Below are positions 24,447 to 33,293 of a stretch of 64,000 nucleotides of DNA, in pieces. The stretch covers positions 1-64,000 of the forward strand of contig JAQXDW010000074.1 in assembly GCA_029251165.1 (NCBI GenBank). The letters are read 5' to 3'. The notes beneath the pieces are model-generated. The model did not search any database, was not told where the DNA came from, and was given only the letters and a program-made list of their open reading frames with translations. How positions within the stretch are numbered: position 1 is the stretch's first letter; the number at the start of each line of letters is the position of its first letter. Made by a program: the position numbers and the translations under genes. The stretch comes from Myxococcota bacterium (GTDB lineage: Bacteria; Myxococcota_A; UBA796).

Positions 24447-26576
24447 ATGCCTCAGCTCCACCACCGTGCCTGCCACCTCTGCGAAGCCATCTGCGGAATC
24501 GTTATCGAAACCGAGGAAGATCGCATCCTCTCGATTCGTGGAGACAAAGAAGACCCGCTGAGCCAGGGGCACATCTGTCCCAAGGCCGTCGCGCTTCAGG
24601 ATCTCCATGCCGATCCGGATCGCCTGCGAAAGCCGGTGAAGCGGGTGGGCGAGGGGTGGGAGGAGATCTCCTGGGAGGAAGCCCTCGCGCTGACCGCCGC
24701 TGGGATCAAGCGCGTCCAGGACGCCAACGGCAACAACGCGGTGGCGGTGTTTCAGGGCAACCCGACGGTCCACAACCACGGGCTCATCCTGTATGCGCAG
24801 TACTTTGTGCGCGCGCTGCACACGAAGATGCGGTTCTCCTCCACCTCTGTCGATCAGCTCCCTCACCAGCTCGTCGCGATGCAGGTGTTTGGGCACCAGC
24901 TGATGATGCCGGTGCCCGATGTTGATCGGAGCCGGTTCCTGCTCATCATCGGCGGCAACCCAGCGGCGAGCATGGGAAGCCTGATGACCGCGCCGGGCAT
25001 TCGCAGGCGACTCGCAGCGATCCAGGAGCGCGGGGGAAGCGTGATCGTGGTCGATCCGCGTCGAACCGAGACCGCCGATCTCGCAGACGCCCACCTGTTC
25101 ATCCGACCAGGCACGGATGCCCTCCTGCTCGCGGCAATGGTCACGACCTTGTTTGAGACCGATGCCGTAGTGACCGACCGGCTCTCTCCGCTTCTGTCCG
25201 GCGTCGAGGCCATTCGTGAGGGGCTCGCTTCGTTCACCCCAGAGGCTGTCGCGCCGATCACCGGGATCTCCGCAGCGCAGATCCGAGACCTCACCCGTCA
25301 GCTCGCAGCGGTCGACGGCGGCTCGGTCTATGGTCGCATGGGCGTCTCGACCCAGCCGTTCGGCGGGCTCTGTCAGTGGCTCATCACGGTGCTCAACGTC
25401 CTGACAGGGAACCTTGATCGTCCCGGCGGGGCCATGTTCGCGACACCCGCCGTTGATGTGGTCAAGGGGGTCGGTGGGATCAGCCGACCGGGGCGCTATG
25501 GCCGCTGGCGCAGCCGGGTTCGTGGTCTCCCGGAGTTTGACGGAGAGCTCCCGGCGGCGGTGCTCGCTGAGGAGATCCTCACAGAGGGGGAGGGACAGAT
25601 CCGGGCGCTGGTCACCTCCGCCAGCAACCCGGTGCTCTCCGTGCCCAACGGCACACAGCTCGACACCGCGCTCGCCGGGCTGGACTTCATGGTCTCGGTG
25701 GACTTCTACATCAACGAGACCACCCGCCACGCCCACGTCATCCTCCCGCCGACCAGTCCCCTGGAGCGAGATCACTACGACCTGGTGTTCAACCTGCTCG
25801 CGGTCCGCAACACCGCAAAGTACTCTCCGGCGCTCTTTCAGCCCGCGCCCGATGCCAAGCACGACTGGCAGATCATGCTGGAGCTGGAGAAGCGACTGAC
25901 CCGAGGCGTAAAGAGTCGAGCGATGCAGACCGCCCGGCAGTGGGTGAAGCCAGCTGGAATCATTGACTATGCGCTGCGGACGGGGCCCTATGGCGGCGGC
26001 ATTAAGGCCCTGTCGGGGCTGTCGCTCGCGACCCTCAAGGCCAACCCCAGCGGGGTCGATCTCGGACCTCTCAAGCCCGTCTTTCCCGAGCGGCTGTTCA
26101 CCAAGGATGGCCGCATCCACCTGGCTCCAGAGCTCCTGCTCGCCGATCTGCCCCGGCTGAGTGCACGGCTCGTGGAGGGGGTGGACGACGGGCTGCTGCT
26201 CATCGGCCGGCGTCACCTGCGCAGCAACAATTCCTGGATGCACAACGCGGAGCGGCTCGTTCGGGGCAAGCCTCGCTGCACCCTGCTGGTTCATCCTCAG
26301 GACGCTGAGCGCATCGGCCTGGTCAGCGGCGAGCTGGCTCGGGTGCGCTCTCGGGTCGGAGAGCTGCTCGCGCCTGTGGTGATCTCTGACGAGGTGATGC
26401 CCGGCGTGGTCAGCCTGCCGCACGGCTGGGGCCATGGCCGAGCGGGGGTTCGGATGTCGGTCGCCAGCGCCCACGCCGGAGTCAGCGCCAATGACCTCAC
26501 CGACGAGCTGCGGGTGGATCCGCTGTGCGGGACCGCTGCAGTCAACGGTGTTCCCGTTGAGGTCGCGCCGGCTTAA
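24447..26576 (+). CDS. Molybdopterin-dependent oxidoreductase (formate dehydrogenase/DMSO reductase family)
   Basis: A 709-residue protein. CHLCEAICG with a fourth Cys in GHICPKA makes a 4Fe-4S site at residues about 9-49. SRFLLIIGGNPAASMGS and VVDPRRTETADLADAHLFIRPGTDALLLAAM are the bis-MGD binding segments, and HVILPPTSPLERDHYDLVFN and NSWMHNAERLVRG are the C-terminal ones. At the Mo-ligand loop (STSVDQLPHQL) there is no Cys or Sec, so a Ser or Asp ligand is possible. No signal peptide, so cytoplasmic. No small or membrane subunit adjoins it; the electron partner is unknown. Confidence 0.88.
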   Translation: MPQLHHRACHLCEAICGIVIETEEDRILSIRGDKEDPLSQGHICPKAVALQDLHADPDRLRKPVKRVGEGWEEISWEEALALTAAGIKRVQDANGNNAVAVFQGNPTVHNHGLILYAQYFVRALHTKMRFSSTSVDQLPHQLVAMQVFGHQLMMPVPDVDRSRFLLIIGGNPAASMGSLMTAPGIRRRLAAIQERGGSVIVVDPRRTETADLADAHLFIRPGTDALLLAAMVTTLFETDAVVTDRLSPLLSGVEAIREGLASFTPEAVAPITGISAAQIRDLTRQLAAVDGGSVYGRMGVSTQPFGGLCQWLITVLNVLTGNLDRPGGAMFATPAVDVVKGVGGISRPGRYGRWRSRVRGLPEFDGELPAAVLAEEILTEGEGQIRALVTSASNPVLSVPNGTQLDTALAGLDFMVSVDFYINETTRHAHVILPPTSPLERDHYDLVFNLLAVRNTAKYSPALFQPAPDAKHDWQIMLELEKRLTRGVKSRAMQTARQWVKPAGIIDYALRTGPYGGGIKALSGLSLATLKANPSGVDLGPLKPVFPERLFTKDGRIHLAPELLLADLPRLSARLVEGVDDGLLLIGRRHLRSNNSWMHNAERLVRGKPRCTLLVHPQDAERIGLVSGELARVRSRVGELLAPVVISDEVMPGVVSLPHGWGHGRAGVRMSVASAHAGVSANDLTDELRVDPLCGTAAVNGVPVEVAPA

Positions 26577-26580
26577 TTCT

Positions 26581-27087
26581 TTAGCGCGGCCCGTTGTCCT
26601 CGACGGCCATCGGTGCGTAGGCGCAGTCTCCCTCCAGCAGGCGACCTCCGGTCCAGGTCAGCGCGTCAGGCCAGGCCTCGGCTTGCGCATCCTGGGCGTC
26701 GGTCTTGGTGACCGTGAGCGCAACGGTCTGCTCGGCGAGGGTCCACTGCCCGGTGAAGCTGTGGACACCCGACCACATGCAGTTCGCGCCGGGGGGGCAG
26801 GGAGAGATGCGCTCCTGACCGGAGAACGTCCCGCCTTCCAGCAGCGCGACTCGGCGCTCGTAGGTTCGCTCGCCGCAGCCGGTCGAGGACCAGCTGCCGA
26901 CCGGTGAGGTGCTCGAGGTCGGGATCGAGTCCGCCTCCGCGGGCACTTCAGGCGGGGCTGCCTCCGCGGGCACCTCGGGCAGGGCTGCCTCTGCGGGCAC
27001 CTCGGGCGGGGCCGCCGGGGGCGCGGCGGGCGCGACGGGCTCAGTGGTGCGGGTGCAGGCGGTCAGGACCGAGAAGAGTGTGAGCAT
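26581..27087 (-). CDS. Lipoprotein with ultra-short leader and 9-residue repeats
   Basis: A 168-residue protein: MLTLFSVLTAC leader (ten residues before Cys, no basic residue), then a Pro/Ala/Glu linker with three PEVPAEAAx repeats, then a small Cys-containing beta domain (VGSWSSTGCGERTYER, GANCMWSGVHSFTGQWTL). A TAG lies 12 bases upstream in frame, so the ATG is the only start. It follows the TrmB-like gene by nine bases. The C-terminal domain may resemble small copper or META-like folds but I cannot name it. Confidence 0.7.
   Translation of the reverse strand: MLTLFSVLTACTRTTEPVAPAAPPAAPPEVPAEAALPEVPAEAAPPEVPAEADSIPTSSTSPVGSWSSTGCGERTYERRVALLEGGTFSGQERISPCPPGANCMWSGVHSFTGQWTLAEQTVALTVTKTDAQDAQAEAWPDALTWTGGRLLEGDCAYAPMAVEDNGPR
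26926..27006 (-). repeat. Three 27-base in-frame tandem repeats
   Basis: Encodes PEVPAEAAL, PEVPAEAAP and PEVPAEADS in the linker of the lipoprotein. Copies differ by a few bases, so the array is not newly expanded. Confidence 0.85.
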
Positions 27088-27096
27088 GGAGAGGGC

Positions 27097-27741
27097 CTAA
27101 TTCGGTGGCGGTCTGCAGGCCCAGCGCCACACGGTCAGTCCATCACGGGCGCAGACCTTCTCTCGCCTGGAGAGAACCGGTCCGGACGGTGGCTCCTCCA
27201 CACGGGGCCAGCGCGCCAGCAGGCGTGCTGCAAGCCGTGCCATTCCGGGAACATCGGTTGCAAACAGCAGCACGCCGTCGGCCTCCAGGCTCCCCGCGAG
27301 CAGCGCCACGACCGCAGGGGTCAGCAGGAGGTGGCCGGGATTGTTGGAGGGGGTGGGGAACAGGATGTCCACCCGCTTCAGCCGATGGGCCCCGATGAGA
27401 CCGGCCGCCAGCACAGCCCGGATGTCTCCGCGCAGCAGCATGCAGTTGCTCGGTGCATGCTCGGCAGCCTCTCGGACCGTTCGCCTCAGCTCAACCCCCA
27501 GCCACCGCTGCTTCGTCCAGCGCCGGGCATGGCCGAGGATGCGATACCCACGATCAACACCGATCTCCAGGTTCAGGATCGGCCCGGGTCGGCAGAACAC
27601 CCGGACCTCGCTCGCGAGCGCTGCATGTTCTGGCTGCTCATAGAGCCTGGAGCCATACAGCGTTCCGCGGATGAGACCATCCCCTCGGGAGGGGGGCGGC
27701 TCGGGGGGCTCCCAGGTGCTTGGATCGATCACGCGGCGCAT
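27097..27741 (-). CDS. TrmB-like SAM-dependent methyltransferase
   Basis: A 214-residue protein. NLEIGVDRGYRILGHARRW is a SAM-binding motif I (G-x-G replaced by G-V-D-R-G-Y, as in TrmB), WLGVELRR motif II, and VDILFPTPSNNPGHLLLTPAVV corresponds to the TrmB 'n-F-P-D-P-W-p-K-k-R-H' segment. The usual Asp-Pro-Trp and Lys-Arg-His are changed to Thr-Pro-Ser and Pro-Gly-His, so it may not be the tRNA m7G46 enzyme itself. It could be a diverged paralogue acting on another substrate. Its stop lies just before the lipoprotein gene. Confidence 0.65.
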   Translation of the reverse strand: MRRVIDPSTWEPPEPPPSRGDGLIRGTLYGSRLYEQPEHAALASEVRVFCRPGPILNLEIGVDRGYRILGHARRWTKQRWLGVELRRTVREAAEHAPSNCMLLRGDIRAVLAAGLIGAHRLKRVDILFPTPSNNPGHLLLTPAVVALLAGSLEADGVLLFATDVPGMARLAARLLARWPRVEEPPSGPVLSRREKVCARDGLTVWRWACRPPPN

Positions 27742-27784
27742 ACTTCGGCGACTCTATCCCATCGGGGTCGCAGCGCGCCTCGGC

Positions 27785-28471
27785 TCAGCACCCGTCGTTC
27801 CAGCTCCCTGGATTTCCGACATCTCCGCTGCTCAGCGCTCCGCTCTGCGCACACCAGCAGCTCGCCGTGTCGTTGGCTGAAGCATCCAGGCACCCCGGCG
27901 CGACGCCCAGGCTCTGCCCGGCCACGGAGAACCCCTCGCTGTACTGGATCGCATCCACCACCGTTCCGTCGGCTGCGATGACCACCACCTCATCCTCGCT
28001 GTTCGACAGCGCAAAGCCGCCCCCGAAGCTCTGGTAGAGGTACGTGCCCTGGCAGCTGACCCCGCCGTTGCTCGACGCGCTGGCGCACAGCACGATCAGC
28101 TCTCCAGGCGAGACGATGGGGTCGATGAGCGCCACCTCAGCATCGTCGACCCCGTCATCTCCCAGCCTCAGTCCCGACAGGTCGAGCTCCACGCTCGCCG
28201 CGCTGTACAGCTCCACCCACTCGCCGGTTTCGTCAGAGACCCCCACGGGGTTCACCATCAGCTCGGAGATGACCAGCTCTCCCGCTCGCGGCGCGCGGGG
28301 AGGCGCGACCTGCTCGTCGTCGGTGTCTTGAGTGTCGTCCGGCGGGGGCGTGTCGTCCGGCTGACTGGTGTCCTCAGGAGAAGCCGGAGCGCTGGTGTCG
28401 GTCACGGCCATGTCGTCGGTGTAGACGAACAGGCCCTGATCGGTTTCACAGCCGATGAGCAGCAGGAGCAT
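27785..28471 (-). CDS. Lamin-tail-domain lipoprotein with ultra-short leader
   Basis: A 228-residue protein: leader MLLLLIGC (seven residues before Cys), an Asp/Thr/Pro linker (SQPDDTPPPDDTQDTDDE), then a lamin tail domain starting GELVISELMVNPVGV and continuing ETGEWVELYS, LDLSGLRLGDDG and GSFNDGC-like closing Cys residues. LTD domains are immunoglobulin-like and often occur in secreted nucleases and adhesins of Myxococcota. An in-frame TGA lies two codons before the ATG, so the leader cannot be longer. Surface-exposed, binding role unknown. Confidence 0.8.
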   Translation of the reverse strand: MLLLLIGCETDQGLFVYTDDMAVTDTSAPASPEDTSQPDDTPPPDDTQDTDDEQVAPPRAPRAGELVISELMVNPVGVSDETGEWVELYSAASVELDLSGLRLGDDGVDDAEVALIDPIVSPGELIVLCASASSNGGVSCQGTYLYQSFGGGFALSNSEDEVVVIAADGTVVDAIQYSEGFSVAGQSLGVAPGCLDASANDTASCWCAQSGALSSGDVGNPGSWNDGC

Positions 28472-28515
28472 GCTTCATCTTACTCGTTTCAGATGGCCGG
28501 CGCGGACCGGATAAG

Positions 28516-29772
28516 ATGTGGAGCATGCTGCTACTCCTTCTCGCCTGTCAGACTGCTCCTGAAGACTCCGCTGTGGTCTGGTCTTCCGAGGCCTGCTCTG
28601 AGAACGTCGACATTCCCACCGGCTTCCTGGAAGACCTGGACATCGCCGCTGATCCGCACTCCGTGGTTCTCGGTGCAGCGCCGGCGCCGCGCTGGATCCG
28701 CTACCAGTGGCCCTCCGTCGAGACCGGCACCTCGGCGGCATTTCTGTGGGGAACCGATCTGGACACCCTGGCCTCTGTCGTCGAGATCGGCCCTGTGGAG
28801 GGCTTCCCGGAGGGGGCGGTACGCTATGAAGGCGCGAGCTTTCTCTATGGCAGCGGCGAGGTCGGCGCGGGGCTCTATCGACTTCATGAGGTGCGCCTCT
28901 GTGGTCGGCTGATTCCGGGAACGACCTACCGCTATCGGGTCGGCGGGGAGGGGGCGTGGTCGGAGACGTTCACGATCACCACCCCCGCAGATGAGCTGGA
29001 CTCCTTCCGCATCGGGATCGCGGGGGACTCACGAGGGGCGTACGAGACCTGGGGGCAGGTCGTCGAGGCGTTCGATACTGCTGAGGTTGATTTCATCCTG
29101 TTCTCCGGAGACATGGTGGAGTTTGGAACCAGCCAGGAGGAGTGGGAGGCTTGGCTGGAGGCGGCTGGGGATGTCCTTGCTCGCCGGCCGATCGTTCCTG
29201 CCCATGGCAACCACGAGTTCCTCTCGCAGAACTACTTCGCTCAGTTTGCCCTGCCGGGGAATGAGGAGTGGTACAGCATCGACTACGGCGGGATGCGGAT
29301 CGTGGTCCTCAACGACACGGTCCGAGATGCCGCAGAGCTGACCCAGGAGCAGGCGGTCTTCCTCGACCAAGCCCTCACTGAGGCGGGCGACGACTGGAAG
29401 ATCGCGGTCCACCACCAGTCTGCCTACGCCACCTGTACCACCCACAATTCAGACCTCGACGTCCGCGCCGCCTGGGTCCCCGCGTTTGACAAGCACGATG
29501 TACACGCGGTGTTCGCCGGACACAACCACCTCTACGAGCGGTCGGTTCCCATCCGAGACGGAGCCGCTGTCGGTGAGGGCGAGGGCACGGTCTACGTCGT
29601 CACGGGAGGGGCGGGCGCGCCCCTGTATGGCAGCACTGAGGAGCAGTGGTTCGGTGCGGTCGCCGTACCGACCAACCACTACCTCATCGCGGACGTCACC
29701 CCGCAGGAGATGACGGTCAACGCCTACGATCTCGCCGGCAACGTCATCGACACGTTCGTCGTGCCTCGGTAG
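28516..29772 (+). CDS. Purple-acid-phosphatase-like metallophosphoesterase lipoprotein
   Basis: A 418-residue protein. MWSMLLLLLAC is a short leader with a lipobox and no Lys or Arg. Residues about 35-150 form a fibronectin-like domain (PRWIRYQWPSVETGTSAAFLWG; GTTYRYRVGGEGAWSETFTI). The catalytic half has the metal motifs IGIAGDSRG, FSGDMVEFG, PAHGNHE, VHHQSAY and GHNHLYERS, as in plant-type purple acid phosphatases. It hydrolyses phosphate esters outside the cytoplasm. There is no in-frame start upstream for a longer leader. It is divergent from the lamin-tail gene with a 44-base gap. Confidence 0.88.
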   Translation: MWSMLLLLLACQTAPEDSAVVWSSEACSENVDIPTGFLEDLDIAADPHSVVLGAAPAPRWIRYQWPSVETGTSAAFLWGTDLDTLASVVEIGPVEGFPEGAVRYEGASFLYGSGEVGAGLYRLHEVRLCGRLIPGTTYRYRVGGEGAWSETFTITTPADELDSFRIGIAGDSRGAYETWGQVVEAFDTAEVDFILFSGDMVEFGTSQEEWEAWLEAAGDVLARRPIVPAHGNHEFLSQNYFAQFALPGNEEWYSIDYGGMRIVVLNDTVRDAAELTQEQAVFLDQALTEAGDDWKIAVHHQSAYATCTTHNSDLDVRAAWVPAFDKHDVHAVFAGHNHLYERSVPIRDGAAVGEGEGTVYVVTGGAGAPLYGSTEEQWFGAVAVPTNHYLIADVTPQEMTVNAYDLAGNVIDTFVVPR

Positions 29773-30204
29773 CTACCAGGCCGGGTGCGCGGTGGAGGCG
29801 ATGAGGATGCCGAGCCCGCCGACGAGCACTCCGCACAGCCACGCGCTGATCAGCAGGGCCCGGGTCAAGGGAATGGGGCCCCGCAGGAGTGCAGAGGCGA
29901 TGCCCGAAGCGGTGAGCACCACCACAAAGAAGGCGAGGTGCTCCTTGGTCTCAAACGCGCGTGCTGCGGTGGGACTTGCGGCCAGCAGATCGGGCTTCAC
30001 CGCCGCTCGGTAGGTCGGGTATAGCCACAGCCCTGCGGTGTAGGGCGCAGTGATGAGGGCGAGTGCTGTCCATGCGGTCAGGCGACCCAGTCGGGAGAGC
30101 GGCCCGCGGCGCAGCAAGAGAATCGGGTGAAGGAGCACCGCAAGTCCCAGCCAGCCGAGGTGTCCGTGGAGCCGTGCGAGCAGCGCGTACTGCTCCGGGC
30201 TCAC
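29773..30204 (-). CDS. Four-helix membrane protein
   Basis: A 143-residue protein with four membrane segments (LGWLGLAVLLHPILLL, LTAWTALALITAPYTAGLWLY, LAFFVVVLTASGIASALL, LLISAWLCGVLVGGLGILIA). His residues occur in or near helices 1 and 3 (HLGWL; KEHLAFF), which could bind haem as in small cytochrome-b-like proteins, but this is only a possibility. Starts with GTG overlapping the stop of the upstream gene (GTGA), so it is translationally coupled and is the last gene of the radical SAM operon. Confidence 0.7.
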   Translation of the reverse strand: MSPEQYALLARLHGHLGWLGLAVLLHPILLLRRGPLSRLGRLTAWTALALITAPYTAGLWLYPTYRAAVKPDLLAASPTAARAFETKEHLAFFVVVLTASGIASALLRGPIPLTRALLISAWLCGVLVGGLGILIASTAHPAW

Positions 30205-30728
30205 CGCTTCTGCTCTCGGCGCTTCTTCCTTCGGTATGCCCGTGGAGAGTCCGTCGCTTCTCGAATCTCAGCGAGGGGCCAGAGGGTGTAGTCTTTGGAC
30301 GGATCGATCTCGCTGATCCAGTCGTGGTCGGCTCGTGGGTTGATGAACAGCCCTGTGCGCTTGGGTCGCCAGCCAAAGCCGGCTTCCAAGTAGAATACAC
30401 CGCCGTCGAGGATGGTGTTGTTTGGGTCGAGGAAGACAACCAGCTTGTAGCCTGGGACTAGACCCAGCTTCGTCATGCCTGGATCGCCCTCGAAGGCGAC
30501 GGAGGTGCGGACATCGAGGGTGCCCGTCGCGCGCCCTCGGAGGACCTCGACGATATCAAGGGTTGCTGCGGTGTAGGTTCCGCCGTCCGCAGGGATGTTG
30601 CCCGTAGAGATGACCTCGACGATGGCGATAAGATCTGCATTGACAGCCATGTGTGAAAGCTCAAACTGACGATTGAAGTTCAGGTCATCTTGACCGGACG
30701 CCGCAAGGAGTAAGAGTAACAACCACAT
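30201..30728 (-). CDS. Secreted protein with ultra-short leader
   Basis: A 175-residue protein starting MWLLLLLLAASGQDD. The start is firm: AAGGAG lies seven bases before the ATG and an in-frame TAA sits 12 bases before it. The hydrophobic stretch is only about 10 residues, with no basic n-region, yet ends in a signal-peptidase-like AASG. The mature part has beta strands (NADLIAIVEVISTGNI, LDIVEVLRGRATGTLDV) and a basic end (RKKRREQKR). Resembles the OB-like domains of exported metalloprotease-inhibitor type proteins loosely; I cannot assign it. Fourth gene in the radical SAM operon. Confidence 0.7.
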   Translation of the reverse strand: MWLLLLLLAASGQDDLNFNRQFELSHMAVNADLIAIVEVISTGNIPADGGTYTAATLDIVEVLRGRATGTLDVRTSVAFEGDPGMTKLGLVPGYKLVVFLDPNNTILDGGVFYLEAGFGWRPKRTGLFINPRADHDWISEIDPSKDYTLWPLAEIREATDSPRAYRRKKRREQKR

Positions 30729-30745
30729 ATGTTCTCCTTAGCGCG

Positions 30746-31042
30746 TCAGGGTCTAACGGACATCGCCAGGGCACTTAGTCCGACAATGACAACGGTGGTG
30801 ATCGGGAGGTATCGCAGCCAATACGCGGGCTGACGGACCAGAGACGCGAGCAGGATCGCGATGGCCAGACCGTGAAGTCCAGCCATTCCGGCACGCCAGT
30901 AGTAGGGGATGTGTGTGGTCAGCAGGATACCTGTGGGCTCGCCCTGTGCATCGAGCAAGCGCTGGATGGCGTAGGATGCCGCTGCGGCTGGTCCGAAGAG
31001 GCTCACGGCCAAGATCAGGCGCTGCATCGGACCCTCGGACAC
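30746..31042 (-). CDS. Small three-helix membrane protein
   Basis: A 98-residue protein with three hydrophobic segments (LILAVSLFGPAAAASYAI, AGLHGLAIAILLASLV, YLPITTVVIVGLSALAMSV) linked by short loops that include IPYYWRAG. It overlaps the end of the radical SAM gene by 28 bases, so the two are coupled. No family recognised. It may anchor or assist the radical SAM protein. Confidence 0.6.
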   Translation of the reverse strand: MSEGPMQRLILAVSLFGPAAAASYAIQRLLDAQGEPTGILLTTHIPYYWRAGMAGLHGLAIAILLASLVRQPAYWLRYLPITTVVIVGLSALAMSVRP

Positions 31043-32340
31043 TGTGGGTCTGCGGCCATCGGATCGCCGAAGTGGGCTGCGACTGCTCGGCAGCCCCCTC
31101 GGCAGATCGCCGCGTGGTCACAGCTCGCGCAGGGCGCTGGCGGTTCGGCTGCGCGCTGGCGCCAGTCTGCCAGGGTTGGATCCGATGCCCAGCGTGCAGA
31201 GAGATCTGCGTCCCCGGACTCTCCGGGAAAGAACGAGCACGGCGACATGTTCCCGGCGGTGTCTCGCGCCCACAGGCTCTCACCGCCGATGCAGCCAACA
31301 ACCCCGAGGGCCTCCATGCGGTCTCTCGGGATGTCGGCATCGACGAGGAACGGCGTCAGAGCACAGTCAAAGCGAATGATGAGCCCGGTGTCGGCTTCTG
31401 CCTGGAGCGCCCGGTTCCACACCCGGTCGAGCTGCTCTGGAGCCGGCGAGAGCTGCGCCCAGGTCTGCGCTCCGCGACCGACAGGCTTGAAGCGCAGCCA
31501 CTGCCACTCACGCGCCCCGGCGTCTTGGATGGCTTGTCCGAGCGCTCTCAGTGCTTCCGGGGCGGCCAGCAGCGGACCGGAGAGCACCGTGTTCACACCC
31601 ACTCGGATGCCGGCTTCCGACAACAGCGCCACGCTGCGCAGCGCCCGTTCGGCCCCAGAGAAGCCACGGACGCTGCTGTACAGCGCGCCGAGTCCATCGA
31701 TGGAGACGTTGATCTGGCCGACCAGTCCGGCGAGCTGCTGGGCATCCTGCGCGGTGAGGCTGAGGCCTGCGGTGGTGAGGTTGGGCACCATGCCGAGGTC
31801 ACGGGCGCGCCGCAGGATGGTGAAGAGGTCGGGATGGGAGAGGGGCTCGCCACCACCCAGCGCGAGCTCGAAGACGCCGAGGTCTGCCAGCGCAGTCAGT
31901 GCCGCATCGATGCCCTCGGCGGCGCTTCCTCCGGGACCGGCAGAGAGGTAGCAGCCCTCACAGCGGACCGGGCAGTGATCGGTGATCGCGAGGTGAACCT
32001 CAGTGGGCGCGGTCAGCGCACCGGGCACGAGGACACCTGTTCCGATGGACGTCGCACCCGCTGCCCGTGCCTGGGCGGCCCAGGCTGGAGAGAGGTGGAG
32101 CTGGGCTCCGGCCAGTGCGAGGATCGCGCCGAACGCCTCGGTGCGGATCCGGGGCGGGGGGGCGTCGTCGTCGCTGCTGTTGTCGCTGCTGTGGTCGTCG
32201 TCTCGCCATCGGCGGAAGCGGTCGGCGAAGGTGTTGAGGATGGCGCCAGCAGCCACCGCGCTGACCAGGGCGAGCCCGACGACGCTGCTGCCGCTGGAGC
32301 AATTGGGAGCGTGCCCACGTCGCAGTCTGAGAAGGCTCAC
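31015..32340 (-). CDS. Membrane-anchored radical SAM/SPASM protein
   Basis: A 441-residue protein. Residues 19-37 form one membrane helix, followed by an Asp/Ser-rich linker. The radical SAM 4Fe-4S motif is C123-PVR-C127-EG-C130 (CxxxCxxC) with the GGEP motif at LALGGGEPLSH. The C-terminal region has SPASM-like cysteines: CIGGES, SPCSFFPGESGD, and PAPCASCDHAAICRGGCRA with a late PQCP, enough for one or two extra clusters. Relatives mature peptides (PqqE, mycofactocin, sactipeptides) or haem. There is no PQQ or haem gene here. An N-terminal membrane anchor is unusual for this family. Overlaps both neighbours. Confidence 0.85.
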   Translation of the reverse strand: MSLLRLRRGHAPNCSSGSSVVGLALVSAVAAGAILNTFADRFRRWRDDDHSSDNSSDDDAPPPRIRTEAFGAILALAGAQLHLSPAWAAQARAAGATSIGTGVLVPGALTAPTEVHLAITDHCPVRCEGCYLSAGPGGSAAEGIDAALTALADLGVFELALGGGEPLSHPDLFTILRRARDLGMVPNLTTAGLSLTAQDAQQLAGLVGQINVSIDGLGALYSSVRGFSGAERALRSVALLSEAGIRVGVNTVLSGPLLAAPEALRALGQAIQDAGAREWQWLRFKPVGRGAQTWAQLSPAPEQLDRVWNRALQAEADTGLIIRFDCALTPFLVDADIPRDRMEALGVVGCIGGESLWARDTAGNMSPCSFFPGESGDADLSARWASDPTLADWRQRAAEPPAPCASCDHAAICRGGCRAVAAHFGDPMAADPQCPRVRCSA

Positions 32341-33239
32341 AGTCCGATGCTCCCGAGTTGGTTTGTCTGGTAGAGGGTGAGGTAGCCGGCTGCCAGCGAG
32401 GCGAGCCCAGCCAGGATGCCAATCATCGACCGACCGCGAGGAGCCGCAGCAGTGGCGCCGGAGCTGAGCAGGTGGATGATGCCCATCGAGAAGGCAACAC
32501 CTAAAAACGTCGGCAGCACTGTGGCATCCCTGAGGCCGCCGATCAGCGCGAAGCCTGCCGTGAGTCCGAGGAGCGGAACGAGGCCGACCAGGCGAATTTG
32601 ACGGCGTCCTCGAAGGGCAAGCGGTGCTGCAATGAGGCAGAAGACCGCGACCACAGCGAGGCTAACCCCCTGCAGCCGGTCCCGGCGCTGCTGCCGGAGC
32701 AGGAGCGGCAGCCCCTCGACCGGATTTGCTGACCGAATCGGCTCGGCGGCCTCCTCTATCGACAGCGCCTCTGCGGTCCGTCCGACGCTCGCCAGAGCCC
32801 GCGCGTGAAGGTCTGTCAGGGACCGGTCCTCTGGGTACACGTCATACAGCGGAGTGGTGTAGCTCAGGGCGCGGTCTGGACGGGACTGGTTGTCGAGCAG
32901 CTCTCGGGCCAGCCACAGGCCGGCTTCCAGCCGCACCGCCGCTGCGGTCTGGGGTGCATGGAAGGCTGCGTGGATCTCAGCGATGGCGTCCGAGCGTGGC
33001 TGGCGGGTGTAGTCGTGTCGGATTCGACTGAGGGTGGTCATTGCGGTGAAGCTGCCGTCTGTGTCCTGGCGTGCTTGCAGCCAGAGCACCCGTCGCTGGC
33101 ACCGTGACCACGCCCGATCTCGGCTGGCTCCTGCAAGGATCGCCGTGCATGCGGAGAGCTCTCCGGCAAAGTCTCCAGCCTGTGCTGCCGTGCGGGCTGG
33201 ATCGGCTGCCCCCGTCATTACCCACACCAGCCAGAGCAC
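32337..33239 (-). CDS. Signal/TPR-like protein with C-terminal membrane helices
   Basis: A 300-residue protein. GTG start with GGAGG seven bases upstream; leader MLWLVWVMTGAADPA is short and has no basic residue. Residues 20-180 are helical pairs (GLWLARELLDNQSRPDRAL, LHARALASVGRTAEALS) like TPR or Sel1 units. The rest has about four membrane helices (VSLAVVAVFCLIAAPLAL, VGLVPLLGLTAGFALIGG, FLGVAFSMGIIHLLS, IGILAGLASLAAGYLTLY). First gene of the operon with the radical SAM protein; overlaps it by four bases. Confidence 0.7.
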   Translation of the reverse strand: MLWLVWVMTGAADPARTAAQAGDFAGELSACTAILAGASRDRAWSRCQRRVLWLQARQDTDGSFTAMTTLSRIRHDYTRQPRSDAIAEIHAAFHAPQTAAAVRLEAGLWLARELLDNQSRPDRALSYTTPLYDVYPEDRSLTDLHARALASVGRTAEALSIEEAAEPIRSANPVEGLPLLLRQQRRDRLQGVSLAVVAVFCLIAAPLALRGRRQIRLVGLVPLLGLTAGFALIGGLRDATVLPTFLGVAFSMGIIHLLSSGATAAAPRGRSMIGILAGLASLAAGYLTLYQTNQLGSIGL

Positions 33240-33293
33240 TCTGAACCTCCAATGGTTCTATGATAGTCGCGTCCCTTGCCTTCGAGGATGTTG

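Noticed and set aside
24420..26474. 684-codon open frame on the reverse strand over the molybdopterin oxidoreductase
   Set aside because: High-GC mirror of a well-recognised gene; the reverse product is Arg, Gly and Asp rich with no domain.
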